Shown here: piece by piece, positions 1-9,625 of the stretch
Layout of the letters: the number at the start of each line of letters is the position of its first letter
How positions within the stretch are numbered: the stretch's first letter is position 1
Source: JBCDHN01 sp964351855
GTDB taxonomy: Bacteria; Verrucomicrobiota; Verrucomicrobiia; Verrucomicrobiales; DEV007
Assembly: GCA_964351855.1 (NCBI GenBank)
Contig: CAYGQD010000002.1
Span: 25,833-89,832, forward strand
Length of the DNA: 64,000 nucleotides
Direction: 5' to 3'
The notes under the pieces: model-generated
The model's database searches: none
The model's input: only the letters and a program-made list of their open reading frames with translations
What the model was told of the DNA's origin: nothing
Position numbers and translations under genes: made by a program

Positions 1-2
1 CG

Positions 3-164
3 GCGGATGTCGAAAAACTGGGCGCTGCGATCATCAACTGGCTCAATGCGGACAAGCGGGCCAAGGCTCGGGACGATATTCGGACCTGGGCTCGGGGGTT
101 CAATCTGAAGGAAAACGTCGACAAAACGCTGGAGATCATCTTGCCGAATCGAGGCACGATTTGA
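3..164 (+). CDS. C-terminal end of a truncated gene, possibly a glycosyltransferase
   Basis: An open frame enters from the left edge and ends at TGA 162-164, giving the last 53 residues of a protein. The tail is helical and charged, with a Trp-Ala-x-x-Phe-Asn stretch followed by a short amphipathic helix. This resembles the C-terminal helix that closes GT4-type glycosyltransferases, but the fold-defining parts lie outside the window, so the assignment is weak. It is followed after 81 bases by the VWA gene on the same strand. Confidence 0.5.
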   Translation, partial: ADVEKLGAAIINWLNADKRAKARDDIRTWARGFNLKENVDKTLEIILPNRGTI

Positions 165-245
165 GCGGGAACCGTAGTCTAAGGAGACGCGGAATGCGTT
201 GATCCCGATGCGAGTTGAGCGTAGAGCTTTCTCGCAGCCTTTTGC

Positions 246-2456
246 ATGACTGACGAAACCACTCAGAGTTCGCTCCTCTTCGATCCCAGCACTCCGGTGC
301 TGATTTTTGGGTTGTTGCTCCTGGCAGCGACGGGATTTCTCTGTGTTTGGGCCTGGAAACGCAGCGGTTGGGCCAAGGGCGTGGGCCTTTTGGAGCTGCT
401 TCGTTTCGCGATTGTCGGGTTGGTCGTGTTGACGCTCTTTCAACCGGAATGGCGGGAGCTGAGCCGACCGGATACGAAGCCGACCATCGCTGTCTTATGG
501 GATCAATCCCGCAGCATGGAGACGGCGGATGTGCTCGATGAGGAGAATGCGGGGCAGGAGCCGAAGAAGCGTTCGGCGGCGATTGCTCCCTTGCTCAAGG
601 AACAGGCTTGGTGGCCGCTCGGGAACAGCGTTCGGACCGTGATTGAGCCCTTTTCGTCTCGCTTGGATCCCGCCTGGGAAGGGACCGATCTTCACGAGGC
701 GTTGGATCGGGTCTTGGCGCAGCATCCCCAACTACGTGGCGTGGTTTTGTTTACCGACGGGGATTGGAACGTGGGTGATCCGCCGATTCGCGCCGCGACG
801 AAGCTGCGAATGCGCAATGTGCCGGTGTTCGCCGTGCCGGTGGGGAGCGAAGTGCAGTTGCCGGATCTGGAGTTGGTTCGACTGGATGCGCCGACCTTTG
901 GCGTGTCCGGGAAGCCTTTGCGGATTCCGTTCGAAATCGCCAGTTCCTTGCCCCGCGAGTTCAATGCCGACATTGAGCTGGTGACTTCGACCGGTGAAAC
1001 GGTGACGAAAACGCTGACGATTCCGGCGATGGGGCGCATTCAAGACACCCTTTCCTGGACTCCGGAGCAAACCGGCGATGTCGAATTGACCCTGCGCGTT
1101 CCCGAGGGCCCCAATGAGTTTCTCAAGGAGAACAACGTCCGATCCGCTCCCATTTCGATCCGAGAAGAGCAACTCCGCGTCTTGTTGATCGAGTCCTATC
1201 CCCGTTGGGAATATCGCTATTTGCGCAACGCTCTGGAGCGTGATCCGGGCGTCGAAATCAGCTGCTTGCTCTTCCACCCGGATCTCGGCAAAACCGGTGG
1301 CGGGCGGGGCTACATCAGCGCGTTTCCCAATGACGAGGATCTGGTCAGCTACGACGTAGTTTTTCTGGGAGACGTGGGCGTGGCACCTGATCAACTGACC
1401 TTGGAACAGTGCAAGCGGCTCGTTCAGCTCGTTCGTAATCAGGCCAGCGGGCTTGTCTTTCTTCCCGGCTTTCGAGGGCGGCACTATTCCCTCCTGGAAA
1501 CCGAGTTGGCGGATTTGTACCCGGTGGTGTTGGACGAAACTCAACTGCGGGGATGGGGATCGCCGGTTCCCGGACAGTTTCAGCTTACCGAAGTGGGAAA
1601 TCGCAGTCTCCTGACCAAGCTCGATGACAGCGATGCGGAGAACTATCGGGTTTGGGAAAGCTTGCCGGGGTTTCAGTGGTTCGCGGCTTCCTTGCGGGCC
1701 AAAGCCGGGACCGAAGTCCTCGCGACGCATAGTTCCGAGGCGACGGAGTTCGGCCGCGTCCCGCTCATCGTCACGAAAACCTTTGGGGCCGGGAAAGTGC
1801 TCTTCATGGGGACGGATGGGGCTTGGCGCTGGCGCGAAGGCGTCGAAGATAAGTATCACTACCGGTTTTGGGGCCAGGTCGCCCGATGGATGGCCTATCA
1901 GCGCAACATGGCGCAGGGCGAGCTCATGCGGCTGTTCTACAGTCCGGATCGGCCACAATCGAACGAGGTTCTGACCCTCAACGCGAACGTCATCAGTCTG
2001 GGGGGGGATCCGTTGCAAGAAGCGAACGTCGTCGTTCAATTCATCAGTCCGAGTGGCAAAACCGGAAGTGTGCGGCTTTCGCCAGGCGGAGAAGATGCCT
2101 GGGGATTGTTCACCGGACGTTTCACCCCGACCGAACCCGGCCAATACCAGGTCATTATGACGTGTCGCGAAAACGGTGCCACTCTAGAGACCACCCTCTC
2201 GGTCCAGGGCGGAAAACGAGAGCGGCTTGGTCGTCCCGTGCGGACCGATGTTCTGGCGGAGATCGCTCGGGTGACCCGAGGGGAGGTGATGAAAACCTTG
2301 GAGATGGACACGCTCCTGGAAGCCGTCCAGTCCTTGCCTGATCCTGAGCCCATTGAGCGGCGCTTTCGGCTCTGGGCTCACTGGATGTGGGGAACGCTTC
2401 TGGTGGGAATGATGGGCGCCTTTTGGGTTGGGCGGAAAGTGATCGGGGTGGTTTAA
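246..2456 (+). CDS. Membrane-anchored VWA-domain protein (BatA-like, with glutamine-amidotransferase-like middle region)
   Basis: The 736-residue protein starts with two membrane helices (about residues 17-37 and 48-64) and ends with another (about 712-733). Between them is a von Willebrand A-like domain whose MIDAS begins DQSRS at residue 86 and continues with a TDGDWNVGD segment. After it come beta-sandwich-like regions and a Rossmann-like segment starting RVLLIESYPRWEYRYL, typical of large VWA proteins of Verrucomicrobiota and Planctomycetota. Such proteins often sit with MoxR/Bat genes, but none is seen here. Function is unproven; a periplasmic protein-protein or metal-dependent adhesion role is inferred. 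The long antisense frame inside it is a shadow. Confidence 0.8.
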   Translation: MTDETTQSSLLFDPSTPVLIFGLLLLAATGFLCVWAWKRSGWAKGVGLLELLRFAIVGLVVLTLFQPEWRELSRPDTKPTIAVLWDQSRSMETADVLDEENAGQEPKKRSAAIAPLLKEQAWWPLGNSVRTVIEPFSSRLDPAWEGTDLHEALDRVLAQHPQLRGVVLFTDGDWNVGDPPIRAATKLRMRNVPVFAVPVGSEVQLPDLELVRLDAPTFGVSGKPLRIPFEIASSLPREFNADIELVTSTGETVTKTLTIPAMGRIQDTLSWTPEQTGDVELTLRVPEGPNEFLKENNVRSAPISIREEQLRVLLIESYPRWEYRYLRNALERDPGVEISCLLFHPDLGKTGGGRGYISAFPNDEDLVSYDVVFLGDVGVAPDQLTLEQCKRLVQLVRNQASGLVFLPGFRGRHYSLLETELADLYPVVLDETQLRGWGSPVPGQFQLTEVGNRSLLTKLDDSDAENYRVWESLPGFQWFAASLRAKAGTEVLATHSSEATEFGRVPLIVTKTFGAGKVLFMGTDGAWRWREGVEDKYHYRFWGQVARWMAYQRNMAQGELMRLFYSPDRPQSNEVLTLNANVISLGGDPLQEANVVVQFISPSGKTGSVRLSPGGEDAWGLFTGRFTPTEPGQYQVIMTCRENGATLETTLSVQGGKRERLGRPVRTDVLAEIARVTRGEVMKTLEMDTLLEAVQSLPDPEPIERRFRLWAHWMWGTLLVGMMGAFWVGRKVIGVV

Positions 2457-2484
2457 GCGGTCGGGGATCGACAGCCGCAGAATA

Positions 2485-3360
2485 TCAACCGTGCGCCGCC
2501 TGAAAAAGATGGGGATCCTCTCGAACCGCATCCAAAAAACTCGGGTAGGCGGGAGTCCAACCCAGCTTCTTTAGCTTTTCGTTGGAAACCCGCTTGTTGG
2601 TCCAGCCCCGTTTTCGGTTCAGATCCGGTGGCGCATCTGGTGGCACGGGACGCCCAAAGTGCTCGGCGAGGGCTTGGTAGGTTTCTCGCAGGGATTGTTG
2701 ATTCCCATCGGCGACGTTGAAAATTTCCCCTTTCGCGGATTCCGGTTTGGCCAGGAGAAGCTCGATCGCGCTGACAACGTCGTCGCGGTGAATCTGGTTG
2801 AGGTAACGGCTCGGGCCGGTTTCGATCACGGCGATTCCATCGAGAAATTTCTGGAGAAGGACGGAGCGTCCCGGTCCGTAGAGCCCTGCCAGTCGGGTGA
2901 CGATTCCACCGCCGCGAAGGACGAATTCCTCGGTGCGGCGCAGGATCTTGCCCGTTTCCCGATCGGGTTCTGCCTCGTTCGTCTCGGTGAGCAGCTCCCC
3001 GTCCGTTTGGGGATAGACGCTGGTGCTGGAGGTGAAGAGAAGGAGGGCGGCGGGAAAGGTATCGGCCAAATTCACGCAACCTTGAAAGTAGACCCGTTCA
3101 TAGGAATCCGAACCACCGCGACCGGAACTGGCGCAGTGGACAACTTGGCTGGGGGAGGGAACGCGATCCGCCAAGGCCGCAACCTCCTCGCACATGCTGA
3201 TATCGACGCTTTCGACCGGAAACGGGACTTCTTCGCGAAGCTGAGCGGCGGATTCGGCGGAATGAGTGAGGCCGATGACGTCGTGACCGGCCGCTTGGAG
3301 TCTCTCGGCCAAGGCGCGACCGATGAAGCCGCAGCCCGCAATGAGAATACGCTCGCTCAT
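2485..3360 (-). CDS. NAD-dependent epimerase/dehydratase-type SDR (YeeZ-like)
   Basis: This 291-residue protein opens with a Rossmann nucleotide-binding motif, GCGFIGRALAERL, at residues 9-21. It keeps the extended/atypical SDR layout: an STSVYPQ segment with the catalytic-type Ser and Tyr, then RLAGLYGPGR and an NQIHRDDVVSAI stretch. That layout fits nucleotide-sugar epimerases and their YeeZ relatives. Its ATG overlaps the stop of the upstream amidase gene as ATGA, so the two are probably co-transcribed and translationally coupled. The substrate cannot be told. It converges on the VWA gene with a 28-base gap holding no clear terminator. Confidence 0.85.
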   Translation of the reverse strand: MSERILIAGCGFIGRALAERLQAAGHDVIGLTHSAESAAQLREEVPFPVESVDISMCEEVAALADRVPSPSQVVHCASSGRGGSDSYERVYFQGCVNLADTFPAALLLFTSSTSVYPQTDGELLTETNEAEPDRETGKILRRTEEFVLRGGGIVTRLAGLYGPGRSVLLQKFLDGIAVIETGPSRYLNQIHRDDVVSAIELLLAKPESAKGEIFNVADGNQQSLRETYQALAEHFGRPVPPDAPPDLNRKRGWTNKRVSNEKLKKLGWTPAYPSFLDAVREDPHLFQAAHG

Positions 3361-4682
3361 GGTTCGGCCCGTTTCCGATTCTGACGATAGTAGGTGGCCA
3401 CGCCCTCCGTCACCGCGTCGGCATATTCCTGGTAGATATTAATTCGCGGTTTTCCTTCGAACATCCGGGTTCCGGCATATTCCCCGGCCTGAACGCGGTC
3501 ATACGTCAGTTTGTGATTCATGACGTAAGGCTCGAAAAATACGAGTGGGCATTCGTAGACCCGAGTCGCGAGCAGGTTCCGCGACCAGACGAAAGGATTG
3601 TCGCTCACCCGTTTCGCATTCGAGCGCAGGTAAGTGTAAGGCGGAAGGTCGGCCCGTTTCGCCATGATGGTGGCCACGGTTTTGGAAACCGCCAGCTCTT
3701 CGGGATGAGCGCGTTGCAAAAGGCGACGTAGGAGCTCAAAGCGCTGATCGTCATAGGCGATTTCTCCGGGGCTGTAACACCCGTTGATGAGGATGTGGAA
3801 GTGGTTTTTATCGACAAAATCAGGGTTGTCCGGCTCACCCCAGCTTTCCGCGTTGATGTGGAGGCAGAGGGCCAAGTCCGGTTTGAACTGCTGATTAATG
3901 CGCTGGGCGCGGGCGCGGATCTCGTCCGTCCGATAAAAGAGGATTTCGGAATAGGTTCGGAGCGATTTGTTGGTTTCTGGATCGGCATCCGCCGGAAAAT
4001 TTCCCCATTCGCGCGCCAAATCGACGTAATCTTCCGGACGCTTCGGGTTGATCGGTCGATTTTCCCGACGAACGAGGGCCACACGGGCTCCTAATTTCGT
4101 CAGGCTTTCTTCGAGAATCTCGGCGACGCGAAGCACGATCTCTCCCTCCATCACCGGAAAGGTGGTGTCTTCGACGAGGGGAGGCTCGATGATCGGCGTT
4201 GCTCCATCGCCCCTTGTCTCCGGGACTTCGACCGGCTTTGGCGGAATCTTGAACCAGCGTTCCTCCATCTTCGCCCAAAGTCCGCCGATGTGTCCGGGAT
4301 CGATTACGATCCGCATTCCTTGGAGCGGCTTGGCGAGATCGGCCAGGGGCGGCAATTCTTCCGCAGATCGCCAGTATCTGGGGATTTGAGCTGCCGGGGA
4401 GGTTGCAAAGCGCAGTTCGTAAATTTCGTCCGGGCGCTTGAAATCCTTGATGATCTCCGCGCGATCTTCGAGGATTTGGATGAATTTGCTCGGTGGAGCG
4501 CCCTCTTCGCTGTAGTTCGTGAGAAACTCGGATTCAAAGTCTTCTCGGGTGATCGTCTCTTGGTATCGGTCTAGCTCCGACCAATCAGGAACGTCCGCCA
4601 GCTTGGAGATTTGTCGCCCTTCATTGGCGGAGAGAAGCACAACGCCAGAAAACAAGATGGACAGAACCGAGCAAAGCTTCAC
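3357..4682 (-). CDS. Exported N-acetylmuramoyl-L-alanine amidase (Amidase_3 fold)
   Basis: The protein carries the zinc-amidase signature: IVIDPGHIGG with the first metal His, a Glu in a GEIVLRVAEIL helix, and LCLHINA with the second His. A catalytic Glu appears late in a RVYECPLVFFEPYV segment. An insertion between the first His and the Glu makes it larger than minimal Amidase_3 enzymes. I place the start at GTG 4680-4682, because a typical signal peptide (VKLCSVLSILFSGVVLLSA) begins exactly there. The upstream ATG cluster at 4784 would leave only 14 bases to the divergent ymdB gene. The likely role is peptidoglycan stem-peptide cleavage in the periplasm. It is coupled by ATGA to the following SDR gene. 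Confidence 0.8.
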   Translation of the reverse strand: MKLCSVLSILFSGVVLLSANEGRQISKLADVPDWSELDRYQETITREDFESEFLTNYSEEGAPPSKFIQILEDRAEIIKDFKRPDEIYELRFATSPAAQIPRYWRSAEELPPLADLAKPLQGMRIVIDPGHIGGLWAKMEERWFKIPPKPVEVPETRGDGATPIIEPPLVEDTTFPVMEGEIVLRVAEILEESLTKLGARVALVRRENRPINPKRPEDYVDLAREWGNFPADADPETNKSLRTYSEILFYRTDEIRARAQRINQQFKPDLALCLHINAESWGEPDNPDFVDKNHFHILINGCYSPGEIAYDDQRFELLRRLLQRAHPEELAVSKTVATIMAKRADLPPYTYLRSNAKRVSDNPFVWSRNLLATRVYECPLVFFEPYVMNHKLTYDRVQAGEYAGTRMFEGKPRINIYQEYADAVTEGVATYYRQNRKRAEP

Positions 4683-4798
4683 AATCGCAGTGTTTGCCAC
4701 GGTTCCGGGAATCCCGACCGTTGGTGTTCGAAGAAACGTTGGAAGCAATTTGAAAGAAAATGTTGTCACTCTCACCATCATCATACCTTTAGGCTCTT

Positions 4799-5593
4799 AT
4801 GCTGCGAATTCTATTTCTGGGAGACATTGTTGGTCAAAACGGAAGAAAAGCCGTGATGGCTCGGCTTTCGGCCTTAAAACAAGAGCGCGAAATTGACTTC
4901 ATCATCGTCAACGGAGAAAACAGCGCGGGTGGAAGAGGGATCACGCCGAAGATCGCCATCGATCTCCTGCGAGCGGGGGCGGCCGTGATAACAACGGGAG
5001 ACCATGTCTGGGATCAGCCGGATGTGATTCCCTACCTTGCAACCGAGCCTCGGGTGCTTCGACCGCTGAACTATCCCGGAGAGACGCCAGGAAACGGCTC
5101 CGTCGTTTTGGAAACCAAGAAAGGGAAAGTCGGCGTCATCAATGTTCAAGGCCGGACGTTCATGCGGCAGGAACTGGAGAACCCCTTTCTCGCGATGGAG
5201 GAGGAGGTGGCTCGCGTTCGGGAAGAAACCCCGGTCATTTTTGTCGACATGCATGCGGAAACTACCAGTGAGAAACTCGCCATGGGCCGCTTTCTCGATG
5301 GAAAAATCTCTGCGATGGTGGGGACCCATACCCACGTCCAAACAGCCGATGAGCAGATTTTTCCCGGAGGCACCGCGTTTCTCTGCGATGCCGGGATGTG
5401 TGGATCGATGAATTCGGTGATTGGCTCGACCGCTGAATCGATTCTTCCGCTGTTCGTTACAGCGAGACCGTCGAAGTTCGTCTTGGCCAATGGGGACGTG
5501 GTTTTGCATGGTGCGATCGTCGATGTGGACGAAGTGACCGGGAGATCTCTGAAGATTGAGCGATTCGCTGAAGCTCAAAAAGAGGACGAATGA
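4799..5593 (+). CDS. ymdB: YmdB-family metallophosphoesterase (2',3'-cyclic nucleotide phosphodiesterase type)
   Basis: At 264 residues the protein matches the usual length of the TIGR00282/YmdB family. The metal-site motifs run in order: FLGDIVG (Asp9), VNGENSAGG (Glu40, Asn41), TGDHVWD (68-72), VDMHAETTSEK and GTHTHVQTAD. Most family members have GNH where this protein has GDH at residues 67-69, so one metal ligand is changed from Asn to Asp. An AGG five bases before the ATG can serve as ribosome binding site. Characterised homologues hydrolyse 2',3'-cyclic nucleotides and influence RNA turnover or sporulation/biofilm choices. It lies divergent from the amidase gene. Confidence 0.88.
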   Translation: MLRILFLGDIVGQNGRKAVMARLSALKQEREIDFIIVNGENSAGGRGITPKIAIDLLRAGAAVITTGDHVWDQPDVIPYLATEPRVLRPLNYPGETPGNGSVVLETKKGKVGVINVQGRTFMRQELENPFLAMEEEVARVREETPVIFVDMHAETTSEKLAMGRFLDGKISAMVGTHTHVQTADEQIFPGGTAFLCDAGMCGSMNSVIGSTAESILPLFVTARPSKFVLANGDVVLHGAIVDVDEVTGRSLKIERFAEAQKEDE

Positions 5594-5679
5594 TTGGATG
5601 GTTCCGAGGGCGTGGTAGGGTGACGATTTGCCGAATCGCAAAAGCAAAGTCTTGTCCAGAAAAAACACGGCAGATCTTT

Positions 5680-5707
5680 TTGACAGAATGGGGCAACCGG
5701 CTAATAT
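5680..5707 (+). promoter_or_regulatory. Strong sigma-70 promoter of the tRNA-Thr/tuf operon
   Basis: A perfect -35 TTGACA (5680-5685) and near-perfect -10 TAATAT (5702-5707) are separated by 16 bases. The stretch right after the -10 is GCCCCCCGC, a GC-rich discriminator of the kind that makes stable-RNA promoters sensitive to ppGpp. The expected start is near 5714. It is the only strong promoter before tRNA-Thr and tuf. Confidence 0.85.
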
Positions 5708-5733
5708 GCCCCCCGCTCCGGGAGTTGAATCTG

Positions 5734-5781
5734 CCGGGAGAACACTAGATCATTGCACTAACGATGATACGTTTCTCCCGG
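5734..5781 (+). promoter_or_regulatory. Structured leader hairpin upstream of tRNA-Thr
   Basis: CCGGGAGAA (5734-5742) pairs perfectly with TTCTCCCGG (5773-5781). Inside it, ATCATTG (5749-5755) pairs with CGATGAT (5762-5768) with one G-T wobble around a CACTAA loop. There is no U tract, so it is not a terminator. It may be an RNase III or other processing signal releasing the tRNA from the tuf messenger. Its function is inferred only from position. Confidence 0.6.
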
Positions 5782-5849
5782 AAAGAAGGTTCCTGAGCAG
5801 ACAGGGGTCAGAGCACCTCATACGTGTGTGGCCTCTGTTCTATCCGAAG

Positions 5850-5924
<75 letters not shown>

Positions 5925-6040
5925 GTTATCATCAAACCTTAAATTCTATCTGAACAACAAAACTCAACCGATCGCGCAACTCGTAAGAACCGCGCGAACG
6001 TCTTTCGAACTCTAGACTCTCTTAACGAGACCCACGCAAA

Positions 6041-7225
<1,185 letters not shown>

Positions 7226-7261
7226 TCCCCCGAATTTCTCCCACTAACTTAACTTTGTGCA

Positions 7262-7312
7262 GCGCGGTGGGTGACCCCACCGCGCTTGCTGACTCTAGAG
7301 GCCAAGCCTCTA
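7262..7312 (+). other. Two hairpins between tuf and tRNA-Trp
   Basis: GCGCGGTGGG (7262-7271) pairs perfectly with CCCACCGCGC (7276-7285) around a TGAC loop. It is followed by TAGAGGC/GCCTCTA (7296-7302 and 7306-7312) around CAA. The first hairpin is followed by TTGCTGACT rather than a run of T. It would therefore be a weak or partial terminator, or an mRNA 3' end/processing site separating tuf from the tRNA-Trp, secE and nusG transcript. Confidence 0.65.
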
Positions 7313-7396
7313 AATGAAACCTGGAATTGTAAACCACCGAGAGTGTTGCTACCTTAGGGGAACTGATTCTCTCGATTGATGAAACAGAAATGCGAA

Positions 7397-7472
7397 AGGG
7401 CAGTAGCTCAATTGGTAGAGTAGTGGTCTCCAAAACCATTGGTTGTGGGTTCGAGTCCCGCCTGCCCTGCCA
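7397..7472 (+). tRNA. trnW: tRNA-Trp (CCA anticodon)
   Basis: Acceptor AGGGCAG (7397-7403) pairs with CTGCCCT (7462-7468). The D arm contains AGCTCAATTGGTAGAG. Anticodon stem GTGGT/ACCAT encloses loop CTCCAAA with anticodon CCA at 7430-7432, and the T arm contains GGTTCGAGTCC. The discriminator is G 7469 and the 3' CCA is encoded (7470-7472). Location between tuf and secE is the common bacterial arrangement. Confidence 0.97.
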
Positions 7473-7516
7473 CTTTTGCATCTTCAAAATTCACCACTGA
7501 TTTAACCGAGAGAAAC

Positions 7517-7753
7517 ATGGTTCGCGGCATCCAGAAATACATCAGCGAGGTTAAAACCGAGCTTCACAAAGCCACTTGGCCTTGGGATCCCAAGGAAAAG
7601 GGGATGAAGAAGTACAAGGAACTAATCGATTCAACGATCGTGGTGCTGATTGCGATGATTCTCTTGGGTGGTTATGTCGCCTTTGGTGACCTCATTCTGA
7701 TTAACGTGATGAAATTGCTCACGCGTGGTGTCGGTGGTGGTGAAGCCGGTTAA
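7517..7753 (+). CDS. secE: Preprotein translocase subunit SecE
   Basis: This is a 78-residue protein with an amphipathic N-terminal helix (IQKYISEVKTELHKATWP, the conserved SecE Lys-x-x-Trp-Pro region). A single membrane helix follows at about residues 42-64. It clamps the SecY channel in the inner membrane. The true start is the ATG at 7517, preceded by CGAGAG. A longer frame beginning inside tRNA-Trp is rejected because it would translate the tRNA. nusG follows after 24 bases. Confidence 0.95.
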   Translation: MVRGIQKYISEVKTELHKATWPWDPKEKGMKKYKELIDSTIVVLIAMILLGGYVAFGDLILINVMKLLTRGVGGGEAG

Positions 7754-7777
7754 CCCCTAAATGTTGTAGAAGAAGTC

Positions 7778-8353
7778 ATGGCGCTCGTCCCCCAACCAGA
7801 AGATCAATGGTACGTTGTTCACGTTTTGTCCGGTCAGGAACAAAAGGTGTGTGACAGCATGAAACGCCGCATCGAGTCCGAAGAAATGGCCGATGTAATC
7901 TTCCAGGTTCTGGTGCCTACGGAACGCGTCTCCGAAGTCAAAAAGGGAAAGAAGACTGAAACGAGCCGGAAATTTTATCCTGGTTACATCATCGTCAACA
8001 TGCACCTCTACAACGAGGATTTTAACAGCATGGTGGAGCGGACTTGGTATTTCGTTCAGGAAACTCCTGGGGTGATCAACTTCGCAGGTGGAAAAGACAA
8101 GCCCTTCCCGATGCGACGTTCTGAAGTCGATCAGATGAAGGCTCAAATCGAGGCAAGCGAGGAAGGTGCAGTTCCGAAAGTGCAGTTCGAGATTGGTGAG
8201 ACCGTCAAAGTCGCCGATGGACCTTTCGAAAGCCAAAACGGCACCGTGGAAGAGATCGATCTGGAGAAAGGAAAATTACAGGTAACTGTGGAGGTATTTG
8301 GACGACCTACCCCGGTCGAGTTGGAATTCTGGCAAGTCGATCGCGTCCAGTAA
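7778..8353 (+). CDS. nusG: Transcription termination/antitermination factor NusG
   Basis: The 191-residue protein has the NGN domain beginning WYVVHVLSGQEQKV, including the RKFYPGYIIV strand that contacts RNA polymerase. It ends with a KOW domain, VKVADGPFESQNGTVEEID. No large NGN insertion is present. NusG binds the beta-prime clamp and couples to Rho or the ribosome. The ATG is preceded by AGAAGAAG, a poor Shine-Dalgarno. It is followed by the L11-L1 genes after 51 bases. Confidence 0.97.
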   Translation: MALVPQPEDQWYVVHVLSGQEQKVCDSMKRRIESEEMADVIFQVLVPTERVSEVKKGKKTETSRKFYPGYIIVNMHLYNEDFNSMVERTWYFVQETPGVINFAGGKDKPFPMRRSEVDQMKAQIEASEEGAVPKVQFEIGETVKVADGPFESQNGTVEEIDLEKGKLQVTVEVFGRPTPVELEFWQVDRVQ

Positions 8354-8404
8354 CTCCTTCCCAACGCTTTCCCTTAGTAAAATAATTTTTAGACAACTGA
8401 TACG

Positions 8405-8830
8405 ATGGCCAAAGAAATCAAGAAAATCATCAAGCTGCAAATCCCGGCCGGTCAAGCCAACCCGTCGCCACCTGTTGGTCCTGCCCTGGGTCAAGCTGGT
8501 GTAAACATCATGGGATTCTGTAAAGAGTTCAATGCCGCAACCCAAGCGCAGAGTGGAAGCCTTTTGCCAACGGTCATCACCGTTTACAAGGATCAGAGCT
8601 TCTCCTTTGTCACGAAGCAGCCACCCGCAGCGGTGCTTCTTAAGAAAGCGGCCAACATTGCCTCTGGATCCAGTGAGCCTCATAAGACCAAGGTGGCGAA
8701 GCTGACCAAAGAAAAGCTGATGGAAGTGGTGAAGATCAAAATTGAAGATATGAATACGGATGACGAGGAAGCGGCCGCTCGCATTCTCGCCGGGACGGCT
8801 CGCCAAATGGGGATCGAGATCGAAGGCTGA
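8405..8830 (+). CDS. rplK: 50S ribosomal protein L11
   Basis: The 141-residue protein has the standard L11 N-terminus (IKLQIPAGQANPSPPVGPALGQ) and a C-terminal rRNA-binding domain ending with the conserved GTARQMGIEI. It binds the GTPase-associated 23S rRNA with L10/L12 and is needed for the RelA stringent response. No Shine-Dalgarno is seen before the ATG; the leader reads AATTTTTAGACAACTGATACG. Confidence 0.97.
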   Translation: MAKEIKKIIKLQIPAGQANPSPPVGPALGQAGVNIMGFCKEFNAATQAQSGSLLPTVITVYKDQSFSFVTKQPPAAVLLKKAANIASGSSEPHKTKVAKLTKEKLMEVVKIKIEDMNTDDEEAAARILAGTARQMGIEIEG

Positions 8831-8897
8831 GCAATTTTTAAACGAACAAAACTAACCGCAGGAGAGCCGCAGGGTTCGTCTGGACTGCAAAACGACA

Positions 8898-9605
8898 ATG
8901 CCAAAAAAACGTAGCAAACGTTACCAAAAAGCTGCCGAACTGGTCGACGAGAACAAGAGTTACTCGTTGGATGAAGCTGTGGAAGTCATCAAGAAATTCC
9001 CCGCTCCCAAGTTCGATCAAAGTGTCACGATCTCCTTCAAGCTTGGAGTCGATCCTCGAAAGTCCGATCAGATGGTTCGTGGGACGTGTGCCCTTCCTCA
9101 CGGAAGCGGTCGGGAAGTTCGGGTTGCTGTTTTTGCGGAGGGCGAGGCAGCGGTCGCAGCGAAAAACGCCGGTGCAGAGCACGTTGGCTATGAGGATCTC
9201 CTCAAGAAGGTCAAGGAAGGTTTCGTTGAATTTGATGTCGCTGTGGCTACGCCTGCGGCGATGGCTGAGGTTCGCAAGCTCGGTCGAGTTCTTGGACCGC
9301 GCGGCTTGATGCCGAACCCCAAAACCGGAACCGTGACCGACGATACGGCAGCGGCGGTGAAGGCGGTCAAAGCCGGACGAGTCGACTTTAAGATTGATCG
9401 GAACTCCAATGTTTCGGTAGCGGTCGGGAAGGTTTCATTTGAGCCGGATCAATTGAAAGAGAACACCAAAGCCGTGATCGATGCGGTGACGAGCGCGCGA
9501 CCCGCGTCCGCGAAAGGAGCCTTCGTTGAAGCCATGACTTTGGCCGCGACGATGTCTCCCGGTGTTGGTCTGGATTCAAGCGGACTGATCAAAGCAATTG
9601 CCTAA
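8898..9605 (+). CDS. rplA: 50S ribosomal protein L1
   Basis: The 235-residue protein matches L1, with the conserved KLGRVLGPRGLMPNPKTGTV segment and the GRVDFKIDRNSNV strand. L1 builds the stalk that helps E-site tRNA leave, and in many bacteria it represses its own operon. The ATG follows GACTGCAAAACGACA with no Shine-Dalgarno at usual distance. An AGGAG about 35 bases upstream is too far to decide the start. Confidence 0.97.
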   Translation: MPKKRSKRYQKAAELVDENKSYSLDEAVEVIKKFPAPKFDQSVTISFKLGVDPRKSDQMVRGTCALPHGSGREVRVAVFAEGEAAVAAKNAGAEHVGYEDLLKKVKEGFVEFDVAVATPAAMAEVRKLGRVLGPRGLMPNPKTGTVTDDTAAAVKAVKAGRVDFKIDRNSNVSVAVGKVSFEPDQLKENTKAVIDAVTSARPASAKGAFVEAMTLAATMSPGVGLDSSGLIKAIA

Positions 9606-9625
9606 TTTTAGCTGGAGAATCAACG

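Noticed and set aside
732..2144. Long minus-strand frame (470 codons) inside the VWA gene
   Set aside because: It is exactly antisense to a well-supported gene, shows no domain, and arises from GC-biased third codon positions.
5782..5849. Possible second tRNA (tRNA-Tyr or tRNA-Gly, as in some tuf operons)
   Set aside because: No acceptor, T arm or anticodon stem can be formed; only a weak CAGAG/CTCTG stem.
7439..7516. Longer SecE start inside tRNA-Trp
   Set aside because: It would translate the tRNA 3' half. The ATG at 7517 gives the usual SecE length.
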